From NCBI GenBank assembly GCA_963738325.1, contig CAVTWD010000013.1:248001-312000 (forward strand): a DNA stretch of 64,000 nt, given 5' to 3'. Below the pieces are notes generated by a model. That model was not told the DNA's origin. It worked only from the letters and a program-made list of their open reading frames with translations, and searched no databases. Position numbers and translations under genes: made by a program. Source of the stretch: CAVTWD01 sp963738325 (GTDB lineage Bacteria > Actinomycetota > Acidimicrobiia > Acidimicrobiales > Ilumatobacteraceae). Each line of letters starts with the position of its first letter. The first letter of the stretch is position 1. Positions 14,774 through 22,937 of this stretch are shown here, one piece after another.

Positions 14774-15757
14774 ATGGCCGTCACCCTTCACGTCGAGCGG
14801 CAACGGTGGCAGGCCCACATCGCCGCCACCTGGAAGGCCTACCCGCAGCTCGTGGCGGTCATCAAGGGCAACGGCTACGGGTTCGGACGCGCCTGCCTGG
14901 CAGACCTCGCCGCCGAGCACGGGGGCGCCGAGGTGGCCGTCGGGACCCTGGCCGAGTTGGCCTCGCCGCCGATGCCAGGCGAGAGGGCTCTGCGCGTCAT
15001 GGTCCTGACTCCGGCGCTGGCTCACGAGCTCGATCCACGGCCCGACGCCGTCCTCACCGTCGCCAGCCAGCGCCACGTCGAGGAGTTACGCGCCGCTCGC
15101 TACCGCGGCGCCGTCGTCGTCGAGCTCGCCACGCCACTCGGGCGCTTCGGCGTCGCCCGCGCCGAGCTGGCCGGTCTGCTCTCCACCCTGGCGGGAGCCG
15201 GCCTCGAGCTCCACGGGTTTGGCCTTCATTTCCCGCTCGTCACGTCCAGCAGCGAGAACGTGCGGGCGGTCGAAGCCTCGCTGCCCGACCTCGGCCCGAC
15301 GTCCACCGTCTATCTGAGCCACGTCGGGGCCGAGGATCTCGCGACCCTGGGCTCACGGCATCCCGACGTCCACTTCCGGCCCCGGATCGGTACCCAGTTG
15401 TGGCTCGGGGACAAGGCCGCGCTCCGGCTGCGGGCGGACACGCTCGAGCGTCGCCGGGTGTCCGCAGGCGAGCGGGTCGGTTACCGCTCGAGCGCCGTCC
15501 CGGCGGATGGTCACGTGGTGGTCGTGGCGGGCGGGACCGCCCATGGCATCCATCCGTTACCGGATGGCCGTAGTCCCTTCCACTTCGCGCGCACCCGATT
15601 GGCGCTCGTCGAGCCGCCCCACATGCACACGTCCCTGCTCTTCGTGCCCTTCGGCGACCCGCTGCCAGAAGTCGGCGACGAGCTCGACCTCCAGCGCCCG
15701 ATGACCCAGACGCTCGTCGACCGAATCGTCGAGCACGACTCGGTCGGCAGTTCGTGA
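14774..15757 (+). CDS. Alanine racemase-like PLP enzyme
   Basis: A 327-residue protein with the alanine racemase fold. The PLP-binding lysine is Lys31 in AVIKGNGYGFG, at the position equivalent to the family's AVVKADAYGHG. Further family-like segments are VVELATPLGRFGVA, HFRPRIGTQLWLGDK and the beta-domain motif VSAGERVGYRSS. Alanine racemases convert L- to D-alanine for peptidoglycan; this one is shorter than typical (about 370) and lacks several classic motifs, so its substrate may differ. It follows mftF by 25 bases with a TACCCT box 11 bases upstream of the ATG, so it may be expressed separately. Whether it belongs to the mycofactocin pathway cannot be told. Confidence 0.75.
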   Translation: MAVTLHVERQRWQAHIAATWKAYPQLVAVIKGNGYGFGRACLADLAAEHGGAEVAVGTLAELASPPMPGERALRVMVLTPALAHELDPRPDAVLTVASQRHVEELRAARYRGAVVVELATPLGRFGVARAELAGLLSTLAGAGLELHGFGLHFPLVTSSSENVRAVEASLPDLGPTSTVYLSHVGAEDLATLGSRHPDVHFRPRIGTQLWLGDKAALRLRADTLERRRVSAGERVGYRSSAVPADGHVVVVAGGTAHGIHPLPDGRSPFHFARTRLALVEPPHMHTSLLFVPFGDPLPEVGDELDLQRPMTQTLVDRIVEHDSVGSS

Positions 15758-15760
15758 CGC

Positions 15761-16456
15761 TCAGGGCGGCACCTTGGGCGCGTAGTCCGTCGGGAAGAAG
15801 CAGAAGACTGGATGGTTGCTCGGCGGGGTACGGCTCACCGAGATCGGTTCCCCGATGTTGCCGATGTCCAACGACATCGTGTTGTCGTCCTGGTCGGGGC
15901 CGTTCGGGTCGTACAGGTTCAGCACGAGTTGCGTGCCCGTGAGCGTGTAGCCCCACACCAGAACCTGATGGTGGACCCCCATGAGGCGGGGATCCCACGA
16001 GAGCAGCCCGATCATCCCGAGCGGGCTCAGGTGACCCGCGTCGACGTCCTTCTGGATCGCCGGCCAGGCCTCCTTCACCATCACCCAGGCCCGGGAATGC
16101 TGCCCGCTGACGGTCGCCCACCAGGTCTCCTGGTCGAGGAGGGCAGGGCTCATGAGCCGGTAGTAGACGCAGGGTGCGGGATCCGGCCCGGTGAGGTCGT
16201 AGCTGTCGAGCAGCCGCTCGACCAGGTAGTCGAACAGCGGGCCCTCCCCGGGCGCCGTCGTGTCTGGCGGCGGCAGCCGGCCGGCCTCGAAGAGATCGCG
16301 AACGGCGTACGCCATGCCCCCGCACAGCCCGTTGGCGGCATCGCCCAGGGGGAGCTTCGTGACCACCAGGTCGATGGTGCGCAGGGGCAGGTGCTCGAAG
16401 TGGTTGGCGAAGTGGAACCCGTTGCGGCTGGGCAGAAAGCCCGGAACGCTCGGCAC
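15761..16456 (-). CDS. Hypothetical protein, possible cysteine-peptidase-like fold
   Basis: Intact 231-residue protein from a GTG at 16456 with a purine-rich GGGAGG upstream. I do not recognise a named family. Three motifs stand out in order: NGLCGGMAYAVRDLFEAG near residue 35, a middle helical region, and HHQVLVWGYTLTGTQLVLNL followed by YDPNGPDQDD. A Cys in a Gly-rich motif before a helix, a later His before a hydrophobic strand, and a downstream Asp/Asn in YDPN is the order seen in papain-like cysteine proteases and transglutaminase-like folds. That reading is inference. No signal peptide or transmembrane segment is obvious. It is convergent with the alanine-racemase-like gene, their stops 3 bases apart, and lies downstream of haloalkane dehalogenase on the same strand. 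Confidence 0.7.
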   Translation of the reverse strand: MPSVPGFLPSRNGFHFANHFEHLPLRTIDLVVTKLPLGDAANGLCGGMAYAVRDLFEAGRLPPPDTTAPGEGPLFDYLVERLLDSYDLTGPDPAPCVYYRLMSPALLDQETWWATVSGQHSRAWVMVKEAWPAIQKDVDAGHLSPLGMIGLLSWDPRLMGVHHQVLVWGYTLTGTQLVLNLYDPNGPDQDDNTMSLDIGNIGEPISVSRTPPSNHPVFCFFPTDYAPKVPP

Positions 16457-16493
16457 TGGCCCTCCCCTCGGGACGCGCCGCGACGCTACCGGG

Positions 16494-17416
16494 TCACGAG
16501 CGGGGCGTCTGGGACAGAAAGTCGACCACGACACGGGCGAGCTCCTCTCCCCGGTCTTCCTGGAGGAAGTGGCCGGCGCCGGCGATGGTCGTATGCGGCA
16601 TGCCACGCGTCCCCGGCACACGGGCCTGGAAGGCGCGGTCGCCACCAGCCGTGATCGGATCGTTGTCCGCAGAACGCGGCACAGCGCAGGCTTCTCCCAC
16701 CGCTCGAGCACCTCCCACGCCTTGCGATTCGCCGGCGCGGCGGGATCCTCCGGCGAGATGGGCACGAGGACCGGGAACTGGCGGGCGCCCGCCTTGTAGC
16801 GATCGTCGGGGAACGGGGCGTCGTAGGCGGCGACCACAGCGGGGGGCAGTGGGCGGGTGGCCGAGCCGCCCTCCACGATGCGGCCGATGTTGAACGTGGG
16901 GGAGTCCTGGCTGTAGGCCCTCCACCGCAGGAAGGCTTCGCTCGGAGGGCGATCGCCCACGGGAAGGAACGTGTTCGCCACGACGAGCCGGTCGAAGCGA
17001 TCGGGGTGCTCGGCGGCGAGCCGCAAGCCGACGAGACCGCCCCAGTCCTGGCACACCAACGTGGCGTGACGCAGGTCGACCGCCTCGAGCCAGGCGGCCA
17101 TCCAGTCGACGTGGCGCTGGTAGGTGTAGTCACTGCGGTTGACAGGCTTGTCACTCCGGCCGAACCCGATGAGGTCGGGTACGAGGGCGCGCCGCCCGGC
17201 CGCGCTGAAGAGGGGGATCATCTTGCGGTAGAGGTAGCCCCAGCTCGGCTCGCCGTGCAGGCAGAGGATGGGGTCGGCTCCGGGCGGGCCTTCGTCGACG
17301 TGATGGACGCGGAGCGTGCCGGTCCCGTCACCGCTCGGGATCTCCGTGTAGTGGGGCTCGTAGGGCCAGTCCACGAGATCGGCGAATCGCTCGTCCGGTG
17401 TGCGCAGGAATTCCAT
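16494..17416 (-). CDS. Haloalkane dehalogenase (frameshifted)
   Basis: Alpha/beta hydrolase of the haloalkane dehalogenase type, hydrolysing carbon-halogen bonds to an alcohol and halide. Visible are the oxyanion motif LHGEPSWG (Glu56), the nucleophile elbow VCQDWGG with Asp124 and halide-binding Trp125, and the catalytic His in TTIAGAGHFLQED. The first 250 codons read in one frame from ATG 17416; the last 60 read in another (SADNDPITAGGDRAF to FLSQTPRS), with the break around 16660-16680. Total length near 305 matches the family. Asp124 with HGEP suggests the DhlA-like subfamily. A palindromic repeat lies just upstream. Substrate not predictable. Confidence 0.9.
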
Positions 17417-17435
17417 GCCGGGAGCCTCGCGCAGT

Positions 17436-17475
17436 CCTGGCGCCGGCGAATCGCCGGCGAATCGCCAGCGTCAGG
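17436..17475. repeat. Palindromic repeat between dehalogenase and alcohol dehydrogenase genes
   Basis: Doubled GGCGAATCGCC core with 14-bp arms pairing at 12 positions (CCTGGCGCCGGCGA with TCGCCAGCGTCAGG). The only extragenic copy in this part of the window. Confidence 0.8.
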
Positions 17476-17493
17476 GACGGTCTTCGCCAGCGG

Positions 17494-18498
17494 TCAGCTG
17501 ACTCGGATCACGGCCGCGCCGTTCACGCGGTCGTGGGCGAGGTCGCCGAGGGCCGCGCGCGGCGTCCTCGAACGCGTAGACCGTCGTTCGTGGCCGCAGC
17601 GGGATCCGTGCCGCGAGTTCGAGCAACTCCTCACCGTCGACCCGGGTGTTGGCGGTGACGCTGCGCACCTGACGCTCCTCGAACAACTCGTGGTCGTAGT
17701 CGATCGGGGGGATGGTCGTGAGGTGGATCCCGGCGATCGACAACGTGCCGCCTCGGTCGAGGGCACGCAGCGCCACCGGCACCAGCTCGCCCGCCGGCGC
17801 GAAGAGCACGGCCGCGTCGAGTGGCTCGGGGGGCGCATCAGCCGCCCCGGACGCGGAGTGCGCGCGCCAGCTCGAGCGCCAACCGCTGGGCCGCCACCGA
17901 GCGGGTCATCACGTGGACCCGGGCCCCCTCGTGCGAGCGCGACCTGCGCGGCGAGGTGGGCGGAGGCGCCGAACCCGTAGATGCCGAGGCGGCCGCCGGC
18001 GGGGAGCTCAGCGCGCCGCAGCGCGCGGTACCCGATGATCCCGGCGCACAGCAGCGGCGCGGCCGCCTCGTCGTCGAACTCGGGCGGGACGGCGTACGCG
18101 AAGGCCTCGTCGACCACGGCGTACTCCGCGTAACCGCCGTCGGCATCCCACCCGGTGAACTGGGGCTCGACGCACAGGTTCTCGTCGCCCCGCAGGCAGA
18201 AGCGGCACCGGCCACACGTGTGGCGCAGCCAGGCGATGCCGACTCGATCACCGGGCGAGAAGCGCGTCGCCGCCGGCCCGCTCCCCTCGACCAGCCCGAC
18301 GACCTCGTGACCGGGGACGACGCCCGGCCGGCGCGGAGGGAGGTCCCCTTCCGCCAAGTGGAGGTCCGTCCGGCACACGCCGCAGGCCCGCACCCGTACG
18401 AGGATCTCGGTCGGGCCGGGGACCGGCACCGGGTGCTCGACGAGTGCGAGCGGGCCGGAGTCGACCGGCCCGGGGCGGCCGACGGCCCAGGCCCGCAC
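17494..18498 (-). CDS. Zinc-dependent alcohol dehydrogenase family protein (frameshifted)
   Basis: Medium-chain zinc dehydrogenase. From GTG 18498 it shows the catalytic zinc region VRACGVCRTDLHLAEGDLP, PGHEVVG, the structural zinc loop HTCGRCRFCLRGDENLC, then ADGGYAEYAVVDEAFAYAVP and LLCAGIIGYRALR. The Rossmann motif LGIYGFGASAHLAAQVALA ends the first frame. The rest is found in other frames (VHVMTRSVAAQRLALELA; VLFAPAGELVPVALRALDRG, GTLSIAGIHLTTIPPIDYDH; VNGAAVIRVS at the end), so indels lie near 17930, 17820 and 17565. About 335 residues after repair. It overlaps no neighbour and lies 2 bases after the small acidic gene, probably in its operon. Confidence 0.85.
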   Translation of the reverse strand: MRAWAVGRPGPVDSGPLALVEHPVPVPGPTEILVRVRACGVCRTDLHLAEGDLPPRRPGVVPGHEVVGLVEGSGPAATRFSPGDRVGIAWLRHTCGRCRFCLRGDENLCVEPQFTGWDADGGYAEYAVVDEAFAYAVPPEFDDEAAAPLLCAGIIGYRALRRAELPAGGRLGIYGFGASAHLAAQVALARGGPGPRDDPLGGGPAVGARAGARTPRPGRLMRPPSHSTRPCSSRRRASWCRWRCVPSTEAARCRSPGSTSRPSPRSTTTTSCSRSVRCAASPPTPGSTVRSCSNSRHGSRCGHERRSTRSRTPRAALGDLAHDRVNGAAVIRVS

Positions 18499-18500
18499 GC

Positions 18501-18723
18501 CTAGCGGTCCTCGTCGTCGTCCAAGGGCGACCTCGCGCCATTGGTCGAGCACATCGGCCTCGGGGAGGTCGACACCCAGTCCCCCGGCGCCGGCCAACGA
18601 TCGGGGCGGAGTCACCTCGTCGGTCAAGGCCTCGTCGTCGATGTCACGCGCGGCGGCGGTCTCGTCCGCCGACTGCTCGTCTTCTACTTCCTCGTCGATC
18701 TCGTGACCGGGCTCGATGGCCAT
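18501..18723 (-). CDS. Small acidic hypothetical protein (1-nt frame error)
   Basis: From ATG 18723, preceded by a strong GGAGGAGG ribosome site, a 73-residue acidic protein is encoded: EVEDEQSADETAAARDIDDE near its start, then PEADVLDQWREVAL and, after removing one base near 18520, the end LDDDEDR and a TAG at 18503-18501. The PEAD.(L/V)(D/E)Q...V.LDDDEDR ending is, from memory, a recurrent C-terminus of small actinobacterial proteins of unknown function. Without the correction the frame runs on into the downstream dehydrogenase. No function is proposed. Confidence 0.6.
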
Positions 18724-18796
18724 ACCGACCTCCTCCGGGGCCGCGGCGCGGCCGCGGCTCCATCATGGACGGTTCCCGAGCCCGCTTCGAACGGAA

Positions 18797-19778
18797 TCAG
18801 CTCGGCGATCCGCCGACGGCCGGTGAGGGGCCGGGGCCCAGCAGCGGCGGCGGAGGCAGCGCGATGCCGTCGCGATCGAAGGCGTCCTTCATCGCCACCC
18901 GTAACGCGGCGCAGGAGCGGCCCTTGCTGTCCGGGCGCCGTCTTCACCACCAGGCGGATGACCGCACCGTCAGGCCCGAGTTGCTCCACGCCCCACACCT
19001 CCGGCTCGGCCAGCACCATGGAGTTCCACGGCTCCTGCTCGACCACCCGCCGGGCGGCGGCTTCAATCACCGCCTGCGCCCGGACGAGGTCGCTGTCACT
19101 CGCGATCCGGAGGTCGAGCACGGCCTGCGACCACTGCTGCGAGCGGTTGCCGACCCGGCGGATCTCCCCGTTGGGCACGTGCCACACCGTCCCATCGACC
19201 CCTCGCAGCTGGGTTCGCCGCAGCGTGATGCCCTCGACCGTTCCGCTCGCTTCGCCCACATCGATGGTGTCGCCCACCTCGAACTGGCCTTCGGCGAGCA
19301 TGAAGAAGCCGCTCAGGAAGTCCTTGACGATGTTCTGCGCGCCGAACCCGAGCGCCGCGGTCGCCACGCCGGCGCTCGCCAGCAGGGGGATGAGGCTCAC
19401 GCCCAGCGTGGCCAGGATGGAGATGATGGCGAAGCTCCAGATGATCACGGCGACCACGCTGGCCGCCACGCCGGTCAGCGTCTTGAGGCGCGCCGTGGTG
19501 AGCGGGAGCGCCAGGTGCGAGTCCGGATCGCGGCGGGCCGCGTGGGCGCCGGCCCGGCGGATGAGGCGCCGCGCCACGAACGAGAGGATCCACGCCACGA
19601 ACACCGTGATCAGGATCTCCAGCGGCCGCCCGACGAGGAACTTGCCGATCTCGGCCAGCGTCTCGTTGCCGGTCTGGTTCAGGATCCAGCGGCACACGCC
19701 GTTCGGATTGGGGCCGCAGACCTCCTCGATCTGCTGGGGAGTCGCCTCGGCGGGGCGGAAGAGCACGGCCACCAGCAC
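18797..19778 (-). CDS. Small-conductance mechanosensitive channel, MscS family (frameshifted)
   Basis: MscS-type channel that opens on membrane tension during hypo-osmotic shock. After an N-terminal segment come hydrophobic helices (LEILITVFVAWILSFVARRL; LTGVAASVVAVIIWSFAIIS). The pore helix region LIPLLASAGVATAALGFGAQ and NIVKDFLSGFFMLAEGQFEV follow, and the MscS beta-domain signature GDTIDVGEASGTVEGITLRR, TVWHVPNGEI. The last 35 codons are in another frame (VAMKDAFDRDGIALPPPP to a TGA at 18799-18797), so one indel lies near 18915. The GTG start at 19778 gives about 326 residues. Downstream, separated by 73 bases, is the small acidic gene. Confidence 0.9.
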
Positions 19779-19830
19779 CGGGCGACCGTACCGCCAGGGC
19801 TGCGAGCGACGGGGGACCGTGAGGTCGACC

Positions 19831-19990
19831 GGCGGGGCGGCCGGCTCGGAACGATGTCAGCCGGCGGTGGCCCGGCTCGGAGTTGACGTCAGCCGGCGGC
19901 GGCCCGGCTCGGACTTGACGTCAGCCAGCGGCGGCCCGGCTCGGACTTGACGTCAGCCTGCGGCGCGGCAGGCCCGGAACGACGTCAGCC
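19831..19990. repeat. Five tandem copies of a 32-bp unit containing TGACGTCA
   Basis: Consecutive 32-base units at 19831, 19863, 19895, 19927 and 19959, each ending in GTCAGCC. Units 2-4 are nearly identical (GGCGGCGGCCCGGCTCGGAC then TTGACGTCAGCC) and carry the 8-bp palindrome TGACGTCA; units 1 and 5 are diverged. The array lies between the mechanosensitive channel and the 3' end of the gene at 19985, whose last codons and stop resemble the unit, so it may have grown by duplication of that gene end. Confidence 0.85.
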
Positions 19991-20638
19991 AGCGGCGGCG
20001 CGCCCGGCCCGGTAGAACGCGAGCGCGGCGTCGACGTCGCCGATCTCACTCATCGTGCGCACGGCACCGAATGACTGGTTCCAGAAGCCGTTGTCGGGGA
20101 GGGGGCGAGCCCACGGACCGACGTACAGGTAGGGCTCGTCGATGGCGTCGTCGCCCGGAGAGCCGCCGTAGTTGACCTTGTCGAGCGTGATGCCCACGTC
20201 GAAGTGCTCCGGCCACAGCGTGGGGGTCGGTGGTGATGCCGGCACCACCTCGGCGGCGAAGGCGCGCAAGGCTTCGTCCGCGAGCCCCAGCCGCCGGGCC
20301 AGCTCCGCGGCCGACGACGAGTCGAGCCCGAGTGGCGCTTCGGGCGCCAGCGGGGTGGCCGGCCGGTACACCGTCTCGGGCATACCGGGCTCGACACCCG
20401 CGAGCGCGGCCGCCGCGGCGACGGTCGTGAGGGGAGCCCGGCGCTCGCCCGACGGATCCTCGACCACGAGCTCGGTGCCTTCGACGCGCAGGATCCGCCC
20501 GTCGAAGGCCGGGGTGGCGAACCCACCAGGGCTCACTTCGAGGCCGATGCGCCCGACCGCCTTGTACCGGGCCGCCCCGAGCACGTGCTCGGCCACGATG
20601 TGCAGGCCGCGGCGAGTGGCGTCGAAGGCGAGCGTCAT
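19985..20638 (-). CDS. Conserved hypothetical protein
   Basis: Intact 217-residue protein I cannot assign. The N-terminal half (GLHIVAEHVLGAARYKAVGR, IGLEVSPGGFATPAFDGRIL, LVVEDPSG) looks like a small beta-rich domain in which helix AFDATRRGLHIVAEHVL resembles the start of mycothiol-dependent or DinB-like helical proteins. The second half (WPEHFDVGITLDKVNYGGSP, EPYLYVGPWARP, DNGFWNQSFGAV) is rich in aromatic residues. No transmembrane or signal segment. It is divergent from the SRPBCC gene with 52 bases between starts, where a promoter is visible on the other strand. Its stop is inside the first unit-like sequence of the downstream tandem array. Confidence 0.75.
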   Translation of the reverse strand: MTLAFDATRRGLHIVAEHVLGAARYKAVGRIGLEVSPGGFATPAFDGRILRVEGTELVVEDPSGERRAPLTTVAAAAALAGVEPGMPETVYRPATPLAPEAPLGLDSSSAAELARRLGLADEALRAFAAEVVPASPPTPTLWPEHFDVGITLDKVNYGGSPGDDAIDEPYLYVGPWARPLPDNGFWNQSFGAVRTMSEIGDVDAALAFYRAGRAAAG

Positions 20639-20654
20639 GGGCGCAGGGTAATCC

Positions 20655-20684
20655 TTGACAGGTTACCTATTGGTCACGTATGAA
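20655..20684 (+). promoter_or_regulatory. Sigma-70-type promoter TTGACA-N18-TATGAA
   Basis: A perfect -35 TTGACA, an 18-base spacer and TATGAA end 6 bases before the ATG at 20691. This spacing predicts a leaderless transcript for the SRPBCC gene. The spacer includes GGTTACCTATTGGT, which could hold an operator. Confidence 0.6.
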
Positions 20685-20690
20685 GGACCG

Positions 20691-21643
20691 ATGCCCCGTC
20701 ACGTCCAGGAGATCTTCATCCGCACGAGCCCGGAGCAGCTCTGGCGGGCGCTCACCGACCCCGAGCTCACGAGCCGGTACCACTTCGCGGGAGGCCTGCA
20801 GGCCGGCACGGCACCGGGCGAGGCCTACGAGTACTCGGCACCCGGTGGGGCGATCCGGGTCGAGGGGACGATCGAGGAGTCCGACCCCCCTCGTCGTCTC
20901 GTCATGTCGTTCCGCCTGGCCGGGCCGGCGGCCGAAGACGCCGGGGCGGCCGACGAGCGGCCGTCGCGCGCGTGGCCTGGGAGATCACGCCGCTCGGCGA
21001 GGTCTGCCGGCTGACGCTCGTCCACGACGACATCCACGGGGAGTCACCGACGGCCAGCTTCATGGCCAGCCGGTGGGGGCCCATGGTCTCGGGCCTCAAG
21101 ACACTGCTGGAGACCGGGGAGGCGCTGCCGTCGGTGGAAGGACTGCCCGAAGCCCCGACGGTCGACATCGACCTCGCCGCGCATCGCGAGCAGGGCGTCG
21201 CCGCCAACAACCGGGCATGGGTGCTGCTCGGCGCGCCCCAACGGTCCGCGGCCGACGACGAGCAGCTCGTCCACGCCGTCCATGCGTCGGCCTACCACTG
21301 GGGCTATGCCGGCACGCCCGTCCATCAGGCCCGAGCCGAATACATGTGCTCGCGGGCGTACTCGGTGCTCGGCCGCGCCGAGCCCGCGCTGCGCCATGCC
21401 GAGCGTTGCCTCGAGATCATCGGACGGGAGGGCCTCGTCGACTTCGACCTCGCCTACGCCCACGAGGCCGTGGCCCGGGCTCTCGCCTGCGGCGGGCGTC
21501 TCGACGAGGCAGCCGCGCACCTCGAGGCCGCCCGCGCCGTGCCGATCGCCGACGACGAGGACCGCTCGATCTTCGACGGCGACCTCGCCGCCGAGCCTTG
21601 GTTCGGGCTGACCCCGGCGCCGAGCGCGACCGTCGGCGGCTGA
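20691..21643 (+). CDS. SRPBCC (AHSA1-type) protein with helical C-terminal domain (frameshifted)
   Basis: The N-terminal part (MPRHVQEIFIRTSPEQLWRA, TDPELTSRYHFAG, RVEGTIEESDPPRRLVMSF) is a clear AHSA1/SRPBCC ligand-binding fold, continued after an indel near 20975 by VAWEITPLGEVCRLTLVHDD and WGPMVSGLKTLLETG. A second domain of about 150 residues follows (QGVAANNRAWVLLG, VHAVHASAYHWGYAGTPVHQ, RAEYMCSRAYSVLGRAEPAL, VDFDLAYAHEAVARALAC), all helical and TPR-like. Total about 317 residues. Proteins of this layout are seen in actinobacteria without known function. A consensus promoter directly precedes the ATG. Convergent with the helicase gene. Confidence 0.8.
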
Positions 21644-21651
21644 GGTCGAGA

Positions 21652-22875
21652 TCAGCCGATCTTGCGGGCGCTCGGCCCAGAGGTCTCCCCGACCACATCC
21701 CATCCGACGAGGTCGTCGAGGCGGGGGTCGTTGGAGAACACCTCGACCATCGGGAGATCGAGGCCGAGGCGACGCTGGAGCGCGAGGGCGTGCACCTCCT
21801 TGTCCCAGTCGACGAGCGTGACGGCCAGGCCGTCGGCCCCTGCACGCGCGGTGCGGCCGACGCGATGGAGATAGGTCTTGGGATCGTCACTCGGTCGGTA
21901 CTGGATGACACACCTGACGCCCTCGACATCGAGGCCGCGGGCGGCGACGTCGGTGGCCACGATGCCCGCTACCGAACCCGCCGTGAACGCGGCCAGAGCT
22001 TGCTCCCGCAGGCGCTGGGGGAGGTCGCCGTGCAGCGCGGCCACGGACGCACCGAGGCCCGCGAGCCGGCGGCTGATGCGATCGACGTCCCGCTTGGTGT
22101 CACAAAAGACGATGCACCGTCCGTAGCTGTCGATGATGCGAGCGGCCACGCGGTCCTTGTCCGCGCCGTGGACGTAGAGGAACCGGTGCACCAGCGTTCC
22201 CGGCGCCGCGCTGCGCTCCTCGGTGCCGACGATCACCGGGTCGTCGAGCCAAGCCTCGGTGAGCCGCCCGACGTCGCCATCGAGGGTCGCGGAGCAGACG
22301 ATGGTCTGGCGCGCTTGCGGGAGACGTCGGAGCAACCAGTCGACCTGCGGAGCGAAGCCCATGTCGGCCATCCGGTCGGCCTCGTCGACGACCGCCAGGC
22401 GCACCCCCTCGAAGCGGACGACCGCGCGACCGTGCAGGTCGATCAGCCGGCCCGGGGTGGCGATCAAGATGTCCACGCCGGCCCGCAGACGCTGCTCGTC
22501 GCGGGCGATGGGAGTGCCGCCATAGCACACGACAACCCGCAGGCCGAGAGGCTCGGCGAGCTCCCGGGTGACGTCGGCGATCTGGGCGGCGAGCTCGCGG
22601 GTCGGCGAGAGGCCCAGCACCGTCGGTGCGGCGGTGCCCCCTCGATTCCGGGCCGCCTCGGTGATCGCCGGCAACGCGAACGCGAGGGTCTTGCCCGAGC
22701 CGGTGGCCGCTTGGGCGGCGACATCACGGCCGGCGAGGGCGGCCGGCAGCACGGCGCGCTGGATGGGAAAGGGGTGCTCGTAGCCGCTCACCGCGAGTTG
22801 ATGGACGAGAGGGGCGGGCAGGCCGAGCTCGGCGAAGTTTGCATCCGCGAGGGGGGCGGGGGACGTGGGGGTCAT
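21652..22875 (-). CDS. DEAD-box RNA helicase
   Basis: Intact 407-residue ATP-dependent RNA helicase. Motifs in order: Q motif FPIQ near residue 36, Walker A AATGSGKT (57-63), PTRELA, TPGR (140-143), DEAD (164-167), SAT (195-197), then in the second RecA domain CIVFCDTKRDVDRI, ATDVAARGLD and HRVGRTARAG. The C-terminal extension is short, with only VEVFSNDPRLDDLVGWDVVG after the core, so it lacks the basic tail or RNA-recognition domain of DbpA and CsdA. It likely unwinds short RNA duplexes in ribosome assembly or decay. Convergent with the SRPBCC gene, 8 bases apart. Confidence 0.96.
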   Translation of the reverse strand: MTPTSPAPLADANFAELGLPAPLVHQLAVSGYEHPFPIQRAVLPAALAGRDVAAQAATGSGKTLAFALPAITEAARNRGGTAAPTVLGLSPTRELAAQIADVTRELAEPLGLRVVVCYGGTPIARDEQRLRAGVDILIATPGRLIDLHGRAVVRFEGVRLAVVDEADRMADMGFAPQVDWLLRRLPQARQTIVCSATLDGDVGRLTEAWLDDPVIVGTEERSAAPGTLVHRFLYVHGADKDRVAARIIDSYGRCIVFCDTKRDVDRISRRLAGLGASVAALHGDLPQRLREQALAAFTAGSVAGIVATDVAARGLDVEGVRCVIQYRPSDDPKTYLHRVGRTARAGADGLAVTLVDWDKEVHALALQRRLGLDLPMVEVFSNDPRLDDLVGWDVVGETSGPSARKIG

Positions 22876-22937
22876 GGCATCTCTTCCACGTCCGGCAGCG
22901 GCAGGAGGTTCCCGGCCAGCGGCCGGCGGAGGACCAG

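Noticed and set aside
5096..17475. The palindromic repeats as a CRISPR array
   Set aside because: They are kilobases apart, lack regular spacers and have no cas genes nearby.
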